Of a stretch of 64,000 nucleotides of DNA, positions 1-10,430 are shown in pieces (the stretch's first letter is position 1; each line of letters starts with the position of its first letter). A program made the position numbers and the translations under genes. Where the stretch lies: NCBI RefSeq assembly GCF_024166365.1, contig NC_064819.1, positions 108,916,293-108,980,292 on the forward strand, read 5' to 3'. Source of the DNA: Elephas maximus indicus (Eukaryota; Chordata; Mammalia; Proboscidea; Elephantidae). The notes below the pieces were generated by a model. That model had not been told where the DNA came from, made no database searches, and saw only the letters and a list, made by a program, of their open reading frames with translations.

Positions 1-341
1 TTGTACACGGGGAGATGGTCCACGGGCCCCCATCTCCACTCACCCCCAGGAGAACCAGCCCACACAGAGCTGAAGAGGGTACAGCTGAGATCTAAGAAAT
101 CATGGAGGGCTGGGTGTAGATGTATTCACTATACTCAGGTATACTAGGGTGCACTAGTATACCCTCCTATACTGAAGCATACTAGGGCTAAGAAGCACCA
201 TTTGAAGCTTAAGTAGGCTAATTTGGGGTATATAAAAAGAATTATTTGAACAATAGCTTATGTCTGTGTTAACTCAAGATCTGATGAGACAGAGAGAGCA
301 TCAAAGTAAAAATTCTCATAGACAACCTCCCTGGGTCTCAC

Positions 342-455
342 AACAGCCTGAGAGGTACTTTACAAAGGAGGAAGGGAGCCAGAGGTTAAGTGACCTGCCC
401 AGTGCTTCAGTTAATAAACGGTGAAGTTGGGATTTGACCTGAGTCTGCGGTGCTC
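342..455 (-). mobile_element. MIR fragment
   Basis: The block gaggttaagtgacctgccca followed by a gggatttgacctgagtctg segment is the antisense of the MIR core (ACTTAACCTC / TTCGAATCCC). The flanks 1-340 and 456-600 show nothing recognisable. Confidence 0.7.
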
Positions 456-601
456 AGAGCTCCTACCCTTTTTTTTCTTACCTCAGATGTTAGTAGACTT
501 GTGGTACGGTTTATTGGATGGGACAGTTCAGGTGAAAATTATGAACACTTTAAGGAAAAAATAAGAAAAGGCTTAATTAAATGATGAATGATGTCTTAGT
601 G

Positions 602-762
602 CAGCCCTGATGACGTAGTGATTAAGCGCTTGGCTGCTAACCAAAAGGTCAGCAGCTCGAATCCACCAGCTGCTCCTTGGAAACCCCATGGAGCAGTTCT
701 ACTCTGTCCTATAGCATTGCTATGAGTTGGAATTGACTCAACAGCAACAGATTAGGTTTGAT
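602..762 (+). mobile_element. AfroSINE, full length
   Basis: tRNA-derived head (gcagccctgatgacgtagtg, box A) and ggtcagcagctcgaatccacc (box B), then the conserved ctccttggaaacc, gttctactctgtcctat and gctatgagttggaattgact blocks. AfroSINEs are restricted to Afrotheria, and this family fixes the taxonomic call. Confidence 0.9.
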
Positions 763-763
763 A

Positions 764-1136
764 TCTGAGTTATCTAGAGCTGCTGTAACAGAAATACCAA
801 CAATGGGTGGCTTTAAAGAACAGAAATTTATTTTCTCGTGGTTTAGGAGGGTAGAAGTCCGAATTCAGTTCGCTTGCTCTAGGCGAAGGCTCTCTCTCTC
901 TGTGCACAGATTCCTTGGCGATTGTGTGGTATGCATCTTCCGCTCTGTCATGTTTGCTTGCTTGCTTAATCTGCTCTTTTATATCTCAAAACAGGTTGAT
1001 TTAAGACACGCCCTACACTAATACCACCTCATAACATAACAAAGAAAACCCATTCCCAAATGGGATTATAACCACAGGTATAGGGGTTAGGATTTACAAC
1101 ACATATTTTGGGGGGACACAATTCAATCCGCAACAT
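764..1136 (-). mobile_element. MaLR/MLT1-like LTR (antisense)
   Basis: Begins ctgagttatctagagctgct, contains gaacagaaatttattttctc (reverse of the LTR polyadenylation region) and ends ggggacacaattcaatccgc. Same family as nine other copies here. MaLR assignment is by resemblance to MLT1 ends (taacagcagc...ctaagaca). Confidence 0.65.
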
Positions 1137-1904
1137 ACGGTAACCCCATAATCGGTTCTTAAGGCTAAGGAGGAAGTTTTGGGGCACATTTGTTTTTAGA
1201 GAACAATGTCATGGGGCAGAAGAGCCACTGTCTCCCAGAAAACCTCAGGCAAGTACATACCCAGGGTGGCACTCACCTGTCACAGGTGAGTAGCCAGTGT
1301 GCTGCAGAATAGGGGTGGTGGAATGTTTGGTCTTTGCCCCATCAGTTCTTAGCTTGGTCACTGGTCTTCTATACTCCAGGTCTGTAGTCTCCACATTCTC
1401 CTTCACAAATGCAGGGAGAAGGATGAGGTGAGACTCTAAACCAGGAGTCAGTCTAGCAGGAGCAGTCAGAACCATTACTTGCACAATGTGGCTGGGCAGC
1501 AGGGAGAAAAAGAGGGTTCTGGGATTTAACTTTAAGCTTCAGAACTGCTGTGCAGTTTCCATGTTGGTCTGAGAGGAAGCTGCTGTTTTGGGGGTGCAGT
1601 AAGGAGGGGGGCTCTGTATTTCTGAGTTTTTTAGGGATACCAGGGGGGCACCAGGCCCTGAAATCAGCAGACCACATTGACCAAAGACCCTTTCCTGCTC
1701 TGTAGGTGTGTCCACTCAGGGGCCACATATGAGCTCAGCTCAATATGGAGTCCATGGGTTTTAGGAAGGAAGGGGCTCCACCAGCCAGTAGAAGATCCAT
1801 GCACAACTGTGTGTGTACGTGCATTTTTCCAGCAGAAGGGGCCCATTGCTTTCATTACTTCTGGTCGGGCAGGATTAGGGGTCTTTGATCCAAAAAAAAT
1901 AGAC
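1137..1904. other. Unique sequence with a weak exon-like segment
   Basis: No repeat recognised. On the minus strand, about 1287-1410 is an open stretch ending in a consensus-like donor (gtgacag|gtgagt). No matching family is known to me; see findings. The plus-strand reading shows nothing convincing. Confidence 0.3.
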
Positions 1905-2030
1905 CAGGCGTTGTTAAGCTGATTCCAACTCATGGCGACCTAATGTGCATCAGAGTAGAACTGTGCTCTGTAGGGTTTTCAATGGCTAATTTTTCAGAAG
2001 TAGATCACCAGGTCTGTGATCCAAACAAGG
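1905..2030 (-). mobile_element. AfroSINE (long subfamily), partial
   Basis: Antisense tail cgttgttaagctgattccaa, then cagagtagaactgtgctctg, tagggttttcaatggct and tttttcagaagtagatcacc, the middle block that distinguishes the longer AfroSINE subfamily (compare 18664-18868). The head is missing. Confidence 0.75.
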
Positions 2031-2950
2031 GTTAAAAACCAGTGTGCTAGATCCTTAGCTTGTTTGTTGAGCAGATAAGCTGGGGTGGAAAATGGAGTGT
2101 TTGGTTAAAAGAATATCCACATTAAGCTACCATGGCTTGATGCATTATTTTCCTCCTCTCCAGACAGTGCTGCTGTGTGAATCAGCTGAGATGACGAGTG
2201 TGTGAACGTGCCTCAGTTATGTAAGGTGTTATTCCTGCCTAAAAAAAATGGCAATAATTATCTTGAATTCTACAGATGGGTGCCAAGGAAACAGACTTTC
2301 TTTCAAACTCTCTCTTTTCCCCTGAATTCCCTTCTGGTCACTGGAACCTTCCCTTGGTCCTTTTTCTTGGATCATTTTTCCTCATAGTGCTTTTGTGACT
2401 TGTTAGAATTTTCTGGCTTATGGCTGGCTTACTTAACATTTGTTGTATTTGAATAATGATTCTCATTATATAATGATGAGCCCGGTGAGCTGGAGAGAGA
2501 GGTGGGGCAGGCGCTGGGCTCAGAGAGGTTAATTGGCAATGTTGTTCTAAGTAATGTTGCAGTGATGTCAGAATGGAAGGGTTTAGACTTGCACCCCCAG
2601 CACTCTTCTCCTCCCTGAAGAGATGTGGGAATTATCTGGAGGTCATGTTTAAATGAATCCAGTTCGTGCTTGGGGCTGAGATCCTTCTAGAAGATTCGTG
2701 TAGTCAGCTTGGCCTGGCGTGTATGCAATTGGCCAGCTTTAGCAGAGATTGCTCTTCCTGACCTTGCCCATCGGACAAGCCTTCCCTGTTAGAGCAGTCA
2801 CAGACCACTTTCTAGAGTGTTGCCACCACAAAACTTCTTGAGCAAACAATGAAATATACTCAATTTGTAGACGTGCTTTTACTGTTCACTGCTCATGGCC
2901 ACATAATAAATTTAAATATTGCCCCTAATATTAAAAAAAGAAAGAAAAAA
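2031..2950. other. Apparently unique sequence
   Basis: No recognised repeat, exon or RNA gene. Moderate GC, with no long reading frame that looks constrained. A short A-rich run ends it before the RTE fragment. Confidence 0.4.
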
Positions 2951-2957
2951 AAAAGGA

Positions 2958-3170
2958 GTCCCTGGAGAAGGACATCATGCTTGGTAAAGTAAAGGGTCAG
3001 CAAAAAAGAGGAAGACCCTCAAGGAGATGGATTGACACAGTGGCTGCAACAATGGACTCAAACACAGCAACGGTTGTGAGGATGGCGCAGAACTAGGAGG
3101 TGTTTTGTTCTGTTGTACGTGGGGTTGCTAAGAGTTGGAAACAGCTCGACAGCACTTAACAACAACATTG
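2958..3170 (+). mobile_element. RTE (BovB-clade) LINE, 3' fragment
   Basis: Encodes remnants of the RTE C-terminus (EKDIMLGKVKGQQKRGRPSR type) and ends with ttgctaagagttggaaacag followed by a cgacagcacttaacaacaac tail. It matches the 3' ends at 13035, 30556 and 43020. Confidence 0.8.
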
Positions 3171-3295
3171 AAAAAACACTTGTGAAGGGGCCCCCTCTAA
3201 TACCATCCAGAGAACCAGCCAGTTCTTGCTTTAGTAAAACTCTCATGCTATAGAGGCAGATATACAATTAAAATGTTTACATGCTATGAAAAGGC

Positions 3296-3638
3296 TATTG
3301 CTGTGTGCCATCAAGTTGAGTCCGATTCAAAGCCACCCTATAGGACAGAGTAGGACTGCCACGATAGGATTTCCTAGGCTGTTTTTATGGTTAAGAGCTC
3401 GGCTGCTAACCAAAAAGTCGGCAATTGGAAACTATCAGCAGCTTCCTGGGGCAGTTCTACTCTGTCCTGCAGGGTCGCTATGAGTCAGAATTGACAGCAA
3501 TGGGTTTGGTTTTTGGGTTTTAATCTTTATGGGAACAGATTGCCAGGTCTTTTCTCCTGTGGAGCGGCTGGTAGGTTTGAACTGCTATTCTTTCGGTTAG
3601 CAGGCGAGTGCTTAACCATTGTGCCACCAGAGTTCCTT
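3296..3638 (-). mobile_element. AfroSINE (antisense), split by a second SINE
   Basis: The left part (3296-3381: tail, gccaccctataggacagagt, tttcctaggctg) and right part (3520-3638: taatctttatgggaacagat, ctgtggagcggctggt, head ccaccagagttcc) are one antisense long-form SINE. The break falls inside the ggctgtaatctttatgg block. Confidence 0.75.
3388..3519 (+). mobile_element. AfroSINE inserted in another AfroSINE
   Basis: Plus-strand copy lacking the extreme 5' end: tggttaagagctcggctgct through gggtcgctatgagtcagaat and tgggtttggtttttgg. It interrupts the antisense copy. The tttatgg flank on both sides is consistent with a target-site duplication. Confidence 0.75.
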
Positions 3639-3925
3639 TATGAAAAGGCAGCCTCTGTTAAAACCTTTGGACAAATATTACTCTAAGTAAATGATATAAT
3701 AACTAACTCAGAACTCACATACCAGTATCAGCCTTAAAGATATCTCTGCCACTGATCCTGGTTCTTCTCCACATGTGTGGGTTCTTTCTACATCACCCTA
3801 CATACATTTCACACCTTGTTCATAGATGCGTTTCTAGAAGTGGAACGAAAGGCTGTGCATTTCTCTTAGGCTTCAGAAGACACATACAGCCAAACTGCTT
3901 TTCAGGAAGATAGGGATTAGGAACC

Positions 3926-4113
3926 CTGGTGACAAAGTGGTTAAGTCCTTGGCTGCTAACTGAAAGCTGGTTTGAACCCACCAGCTGCTCTGTGGGAGAA
4001 GGATATGGCAGCCTGCTTCTGTAAAGATTTACAGCCTCGGAAACCCTATGGGACAGTTCTATTCTGTCTCATAGGGCTGCTAAGAGTTGGAATTGACCCA
4101 ATGGCAATGGGTT
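3926..4113 (+). mobile_element. AfroSINE (long subfamily)
   Basis: ggaaccctggtgacaaagtg, ggctgctaactgaaagctgg, then the extra block gcctgcttctgtaaagattt and the tail ctaagagttggaattgaccc. The extra block defines the variant with about 190 bp. Confidence 0.85.
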
Positions 4114-4121
4114 TAAGATAA

Positions 4122-4570
4122 GGACTATTGTGGATTGAATTTTATCCCCCCAAAAGATATATTGAGGTCTTAACCCCTGGCGCCTGTGAATGTGAACTTG
4201 TTTGGAAATAGGGTCTTTAAAAATGTTATTAGTTAACAAGAGGTCATAATGGAGTAAGGTGGGTCCTAATCTCATCTGAGTGGTGTCCTTATGAAAGAGA
4301 AGAGTACACAGAGAGATCTACAAAGGGAAGACGGCCATGTGACCTCACATGGAATTATGATGCAACTGCAAGCCATGGAATATCTAGGGCTTCCAGAAGC
4401 CTGGAGAGACAAGAAACAATCTTCCCCTAGAGACTTCCCAGAGAGCCTAGCCCTAATTCATGGTACCCTGGATTTGGACTACTACAGAACTGCGAGACAA
4501 TAATTTTCTGTTCTTATAAGCCACTCAATTTGTGGTCTTTTTTTATGGCAGCCCTAGGAAATGAATACAG
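4122..4570 (+). mobile_element. MLT1-like LTR (MaLR), sense
   Basis: Starts actattgtggattgaatttt and follows the older MLT-type layout: ggaaatagggtctttaaaaa, gtggtgtccttatgaaagag, ggaagacggccatgtgacct, ending tttttatggcagccctagga. More diverged from the other LTR copies in the window, so an older subfamily. Confidence 0.6.
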
Positions 4571-5135
4571 GGACATTTTGCATTCTCACCAGCAATGTAA
4601 AGGGATGCCATTTTTCCAAGTTCTGCCAACCCTGGGTATTTGCCAAACTAATAGCCAAAATTGGTATGTTGTTTTAAATTCAGCTCTTTGATTATTAGGA
4701 AAGATGGACTTTTCCCAAATGTATATTGGCTATTTGTATGTGTTTTTAAATGAACTGCCTGATCATGTTTTATGCCCATTTTTTTCTTTATGGGTATTTG
4801 TCTTCATCTTATAGATTTATAAAAACTCATTATTTTTCATGACTATTAATTTTTCTATCATCTGTCTTATAAAATTTTTCACATTATACTTAGCTGTGGA
4901 AGTTTTACATGTATATGTATTCAAATCTATGCATCTTTTCCTTTATTTTTTCTGTATTTGATATCTTTCTTAGAAATAACTTCCCCACTTTAAGATGATA
5001 TAAACATCTTTAATTTTTTCAGGTACATCTTTTATTTTAACTTTTACATTCAAGTCTATAATCCACCTGGAATTTATTTTGGGTTAAGATTTAATTTTAT
5101 TTTTATTCTAAATGCTTAATCAGTTGTTCCAGCAA
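4571..5135 (-). mobile_element. Ancient L1 (antisense), AT-rich left part
   Basis: T-rich antisense L1-like text (ctttatgggtatttgtcttc, aagtctataatccacctgga) that appears to resume at 6805-6960 after a younger L1 insertion. Family assignment is by general resemblance only. Confidence 0.4.
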
Positions 5136-5142
5136 TTTCTTT

Positions 5143-6790
5143 TTTTTTTTTTTTTTGGTTTTCTTGGCTATAGTCTTTTTTTAAATAATTTTTATTGTGC
5201 TTTAAGTGAAAGTTTACAAATCAAGTCAGTCTTTTACATAAAAACTTATACACAACTTGCTACATATTCCCAGTTACTTTCCCCTTCATTAGACAGCCCC
5301 CTCCCTCCTTCCACTCTCTCTTTTCATGACCATTTTGCCAGCTTCTAAGCCCATCCCGTCTCCCCTCCAGACAGGAGATGCCAACATTGTCTCAAATGTC
5401 CACCCAAACCAAGTAGCTCACGCCTAACTAGCAACCCTCTTCAACCCATTGTCCAGTCCAATCCATGTCTGACGAGCTGGCTTCAGGGATGGTTCCTGTC
5501 TTGGGCCAACAGAAGGTCTGGTGGCCATGATCACCGGGTTCATTTCAGCCTCGGTCAGACCATTAAGTCTGGTCTTTTTATGAGAATTTGGGGTCAGCAT
5601 CCCACTGTTCTTCTGCTCCCTCAGGGGTTCTCTGTTACGTTTCCTATCAGGGCAGTCATCGGCTGTGGCTGGGCACCATCTCCAGTTCTTCTGGTCTCAG
5701 GATGATGTAGTCTCTGGTTCATGTAGCCCTTTCTGTCTCTTGGGGTCGTTATTATCTTGTGTTCTTGGTGTTCTTCATTCTCCTTTGATACAAGTGGGTT
5801 GAGACTCATTGATGCATCTTAGATGGCCGCTTGCTAGCATTTAAGACCCCAGACTCCACTCTTCAAAGTGGGATGCAGAATATTTTCTTAATAGATTTTA
5901 TTATGCCAATTGACTTAGATGTCCCCCGAAACCATGGTCCCCAAACCCCTGCCCCTGCTTCGCTGACCTTTGAAGCATTCAGTTTATTCAGGAGACTGGT
6001 TTGCTTTGGTTTAGTCCAGTTGTGCCGACCTCCACTGTGTTCAGCGTTGTCCTTCCCTTCACCGAAAGTAGGTCTTGTCTACTATCTATTTAGTAAATAC
6101 CCCCTCCCACCCTGCCTCCCTCCCCCTTCTCGTAACCACAAAAGAGTGTGTTCTTCTCAGTTTTAACTATTTCTCAAGATCTCATAATAGTGATCTTATA
6201 CAATATTTGTCCTTTTGCAAATGACGAATTTCACTCAGCATAATGCCTTCTATTGGACAGTTTTTTTTTTTATGGGACAGTTCTACTCTGTCTTACAGGG
6301 TCGCTATGAGTGGGAATCGACTCGACGGCAGTGGGCTTTACTGAGTAATGCCTTCCAGGTTTCTCCACGTTATGAAATATTTCACAGATTCATCACTGTT
6401 CTTTATCGATTAGTATTCCATTGTGTGAATATACCATAATTTATTTATCCATTCATCCTTGATGGGCACCTTGGCTGGTTCCATCTTTTTGCTATTGTAA
6501 ACAGTGCTGCAATAAACATGGGTGTGCATATATCTGTTTGGGAAAGGCTCTTATTTCTCTAGGATATATTCCGAGGAGTGGGATTGCTGGGTCGTATGGT
6601 AGTTCTATTTCTAGCTTTTTAAGGAAACTCCAGATCGATTTCCAAAGTGGTTGTACCATTTTACATTCCCACCAGCAGTGTATAAGTGTTCTAATCTCTC
6701 TACAGCCTCTCCAACATCTATTATTTTGTGTTTTTTGGATTAGTGGCAGCCTTGTTGGAGTGAGATGGAATCTCATTGTAGTTTTGATTA
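5143..6790 (-). mobile_element. L1 LINE, 5'-truncated, antisense, with target-site duplication
   Basis: Minus-strand L1: poly(T) at 5140-5156, then 3' UTR (attgtgctttaagtgaaagt, shared with 58089) and the ORF2 C-terminus (6400-6790; CWRGCREIRTLIHCWWECKM and ELPYDPAIPLLGIYPREI are diagnostic). It is truncated inside ORF2. Flanking 14-bp repeats, ccagcaatttcttt at 5129-5142 and ccagcaatatcttt at 6791-6804, are the duplication. A 19-bp segment lies between two T-runs (see findings). Confidence 0.85.
6262..6343 (+). mobile_element. AfroSINE 3' fragment inserted in the L1 3' region
   Basis: Only the SINE 3' half (atgggacagttctactctgt to gggaatcgactcgacggcag) interrupts the L1. Target copies taatgccttc (from 6240) and taatgccttc (from 6345) flank it. 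A T-run precedes it. Confidence 0.7.
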
Positions 6791-6974
6791 CCAGCAATAT
6801 CTTTGAATAATTCATCTTTTTTTTCATCATTGAGATAAAATACTACTATTGGCATATAAAATTTTATTCTACCTACATTTTCTATTTTGTTCTATTGACT
6901 TGTCAGGGTTTGTGTCAGAACTATCTTAATTATTGTAACATTAAACTACATTTTGAAAATTACAGTCCATAGCC

Positions 6975-7045
6975 GTGTAACTCTGAGCAAGTTATTTGAC
7001 ATTTCTGGGACTCAGTTTCTTTATCTGTAAAGTAACTTTCATTTT
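6975..7045 (+). mobile_element. MIR fragment
   Basis: gtgtaactctgagcaagtta and ctcagtttctttatctgtaa are the MIR core in sense orientation. Confidence 0.65.
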
Positions 7046-7119
7046 ATCTGTAATTACGGCCTCTTTCTTACTCCTAATACTGTTTACTTCTGTTTTAATT
7101 TTTTTTCTTGAACAGCGTT

Positions 7120-7738
7120 TATCCATATGTCAACAAGTAAGAATGCATACTCTGTTAAAAACAAAAGCAAAGAGATTTATTGAAGGTTCAAGTCAGTTGG
7201 ACCAGGGTCACAAACGGAAATCAACACTCTAAAATGGCGGAGTCACATAGGCATATTAATAAGGTAAAATACAACATTCTGAATGGGAGTTGCAAGATTA
7301 GGTAAGCAGGAGGTGGAACAACTTGAAGGAGGGGGGCGACCCTTTACAGTGATTGGTTGGAAACACAAATGTGGGCTGTTTGGATTGGTTAGTTTAAATA
7401 TATGACTAAGGGGGTTTTACTGGGTGGTCACAGGTGATCATCTGAAAACATCTCCTGAGAGCTGCTGAGGGGATTCCTGGTAAGGGTCTTATGTCAAGAC
7501 CCTCCCTTTGGAACATTCTTTCCATATCTTTAGTTTAACCACAGAGAAAAAAATTTCCTTTGTTATGTACTTCAGTCCTGTAAGGGTTTGACAGTTGCAG
7601 GGGAAATCCTTTGTTATATACTTGAGCCTGACTAAGGGTTTTGATGGTTGCAGGGGAAAGAAGCAAAAGGTAAGATGGAGTTGGGACTCAGACCTGGTTC
7701 AGTCATTCTGATATGTGTCAGGTGTCTCAGTTTTTGGA
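7120..7738 (-). mobile_element. Putative ERV LTR (antisense)
   Basis: About 620 bp with a reverse polyadenylation signal (agagatttattgaaggttca), no protein-like frames, and a tandem internal repeat (7556-7660: cctttgttatgtacttcagt / cctttgttatatacttgagc). Layout resembles an antisense retroviral LTR. Boundaries and family are uncertain. Confidence 0.4.
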
Positions 7739-7744
7739 TACACA

Positions 7745-8307
7745 CATATTATTAGTTTTTTCCATGAAGCTATAGTTCTGATAATCTACTTCATTCATTT
7801 CTGCTTTTATTTTGTGATTTCCTTCTTTATCATTTTTTGGGGGGTTTCCTGTTTTTTCCCCTATTTCTTAAATTGAAAACTCAACTCATTAATTTTGGGT
7901 TCGTTGTTTTTGAACACTATAGTTCATCAATTCTAAGATGTGTATTTTTCACAGTTTGCATCTCTGAAGTTGGGATTGGTTTTACTAGTGCTGTGGGCTC
8001 GGCAGCAGATATGAAGTAGTTTTCATAATCTCTACTAACTGAGCACTGAAGCTTGCACAATGGGTGTCAGTGGCTAGGAATAAAATTCCAGAGGCCACAG
8101 CAGTGCACTCTTTTAAGAAATGCTGTATCATCCATGTTCTTGCTGGGCTGAGGTCAATATTATGTGGAAAATGTAGATATCAATGATTCAGTTGAAAAGT
8201 GATTTAGTAGTCAGACTTTTGAATGTGAGTGAAGCTAAAGAATCCCTTAACCAATTTATTTCACTTATATTTCCCTCCTTTATGAAGGCACATGGGTAGT
8301 GTATGAT
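7745..8307. other. AT-rich unique sequence
   Basis: No recognised repeat or exon. Low-complexity T-rich text at 7800-7930. Confidence 0.4.
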
Positions 8308-8733
8308 TGTCTTAGTTACCTAGTGCTGCTATAACACAAATACCGCAAATGGGTGGCTTTTAAGAACATGATTTTATTTTCTCAGAGTTTTGGAGGCTAC
8401 GAGTCCAAATCAGGGTCTTGGCCATGTCAATTCCTTTTTGTCGGTGGCTGTAGGTGTTCCTTGGTTCCTTAGTTTGTAGATGTTCCTCACATGGTATCTG
8501 TCTTCTTTTGTTTGTGCATGTTTGTCTCTGTGTCTATGCTGCTCTTAATATAACTCAAGTGATTAGATTTAGGATCCACCTACACTGGTATGACCTCAAC
8601 TGGTGGATTACATTCCATTAGATTACATTATGGAAAGTGATTATATTAGATATAAGATAATTGTATTATACCCGCACGTATAGGGGTTAAGATTCCAACA
8701 CATATTTTGGAGGGACACAATACAATCCATAAC
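8308..8733 (-). mobile_element. MaLR/MLT1-like LTR (antisense)
   Basis: tgtcttagttacctagtgct ... gggtggcttttaagaacatg ... gagggacacaatacaatcca. Nearly complete copy of the antisense LTR family, running from TGT to about ATAACA. Confidence 0.7.
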
Positions 8734-8734
8734 A

Positions 8735-9203
8735 ATGTTTAAAATTTATGTTTAAATAAGTCTAAAAGATTTTTTTCAATAAGTATTAAGTTTTAAGTAA
8801 TAAAGCCTTTATTCTCTGTGGTACATAAAATAATAATGTCATTACAATTGATGGCATCACATAATGAAATACCGTATATGCATTTAAGACTCTAAATTTC
8901 TAATTACTCTTTTAGCTGGATCCCACAAGTTTTGATATATACTACTTCTATCATTGATCATTCAGAACTGTGGTTTGAGCTTCCAAGCTTATGGATTTTT
9001 TTGGCTGTTTTTTTATTACTGGTTTCTAACTATATTGCTTTGTGGTCAGAGAATGTGGTCTGTTTGTTGATACCTCTTGTGGCTTAGTGTGTGGGTAGTT
9101 CCTCCTTTGGTTGCTGGGGACTTGTCCTCTCCTCTACGCAACTCTGCTCCTTTCCTGCGCCCTCCACTGGGTGCCTCTTCATCCCAGCTATCCACACTTC
9201 AGA
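8735..9203. other. Unclassified, partly L1-like sequence
   Basis: 8910-9070 (agctggatcccacaagtttt, ctatattgctttgtggtcag) resembles antisense L1 ORF2 text; the remainder is unique. No gene seen. Confidence 0.35.
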
Positions 9204-9398
9204 GTCTCAGCTGCTAACTGAAAGGTTGGAGGTTTGAGTCCTCCTAGAGGTACCTTGGTCCTCCTAGAGGTATCTTGGAAGAAAGCCCTGGCAATCTACT
9301 TCTGAAAAATCAGTCACTGAAAACCCTAGGGAACACAGTTCTACTCTGCATATGGGGTCGCCATGAGTCGCGGTCACCTTGATGGCAACTGTTGTTTT
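9204..9398 (+). mobile_element. AfroSINE (long subfamily), head truncated
   Basis: agctgctaactgaaaggttg, then an internal duplication of ggtcctcctagaggtacctt, the marker tctacttctgaaaaatcagt and tail gtcgccatgagtcgcggtca. Confidence 0.8.
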
Positions 9399-9590
9399 TT
9401 AATTATTTTTTCCTCCACACTTCAAGCAACCAGTTGGCCTTCACTGTGCCAGGGAGTGCTCTAGGCTCCAGGGCATATTCCAGAACATTCTTAAACTTAC
9501 TGACTCCTAGGTGTTTCTGCCGTAGGTCTAGGTCAGAGCACTGGAATCTGTAGATTAAACAAATGTGCCAAACTAATTCTCATGACGAGG

Positions 9591-9970
9591 TATCTTAGTT
9601 ACCTAGTCCTGCCTTAACAAAAAATGCCACGAATCGGTGGCTTTAAAGAACAGAAATTTATTTTCTCACAGTTTTGGAGGCTAGAAGTCCAAATCAGGAC
9701 ATCAGCTCTAGGGAAGTGTCCTTCCCTGTCAGTAGCCCTGGGAGTTCCTTGGCATTCCTTTGTGTCTGTCTTCTTGCCTGTGTGTCTCTGTGTCTATTCA
9801 GCTCTTTTTATAAGACACCACTCAGAAGGGATTAGTTTAGGACCCACCCTAGTCTGGTATGGCCTTATTAACTTAACAAAGGAAACCCCTATTTCCAAGC
9901 AGGATCATGTTTGCAGGTACAGAGGTTAGGGGTTCGACATTTCTTTTGGGGGACAAAATTCAGTTCATAA
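9591..9970 (-). mobile_element. MaLR/MLT1-like LTR (antisense)
   Basis: gaggtatcttagttacctag ... ggtggctttaaagaacagaa ... gggggacaaaattcagttca. Nearly full length. Confidence 0.7.
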
Positions 9971-10109
9971 TGCCAGGCAAATTCAAGAAATTCTGTGCAT
10001 TTGGGAATCAAGAGGTGGGGTAGAATGGGATGGAGTGTGGTGATGGGGTTAGACTTGAAGTGGAAGATAACTGAAAAATGTGAGCCTTCCCCAGTTACTG
10101 CGGAAGAGG

Positions 10110-10430
10110 ACTTATTCAAAATGTATGTTCCAGGCCTCACCTACAGAGATTCTAATTCAAAGTGTTTGCCATGGACTTTGGGAATCTATATTTTTAACAG
10201 GCCTCTCAGGTGACTCTGATGCAGGTAGTCTTTATGTTAAACCAAAAAAACCAATGCCGTCGAGTCGATTTCGACTCATAGTGACCTTATAGGACAGAGT
10301 AGAACTGCCCTGTGCAGTTTCCAAGGAGCGCCTGGCAGATGCGAAATGCCGACCCTTTGATTAGCAGCCATAGCACTTAACCACTACGCCACCAGGGTTT
10401 CCATCTTTATGTTATGGAAATTCTGGAGTG
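10110..10430 (+). mobile_element. MER5-like hAT element, split by a SINE
   Basis: tgttccaggcctcacctaca, gattctaattcaaagtgttt, tctatatttttaacaggcct and aggtgactctgatgcaggta follow the MER5A/B layout (hAT-Charlie). A SINE interrupts it at 10240-10403. Confidence 0.55.
10240..10403 (-). mobile_element. AfroSINE with perfect 11-bp target-site duplication
   Basis: Antisense copy from aaccaaaaaaacc to ccaccagggtttcc. The flanks tctttatgtta at 10229-10239 and 10404-10414 are identical, indicating a fairly recent insertion. Confidence 0.92.

Noticed and set aside
602..762. tRNA gene, because of box A and box B
   Set aside because: Box A/B occur in every AfroSINE copy; no cloverleaf acceptor or anticodon arm is preserved and the copy continues into the SINE body.
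1453..1933. Overlapping minus-strand frames (91 and 89 codons)
   Set aside because: No domain, no splice support, and the frames overlap each other and the AfroSINE at 1905. Only the segment near 1260-1430 looked worth noting.
6492..6830. Minus-strand open frame of 112 codons
   Set aside because: It is the L1 ORF2 C-terminus, partly extended by antisense repeat text; not a host gene.
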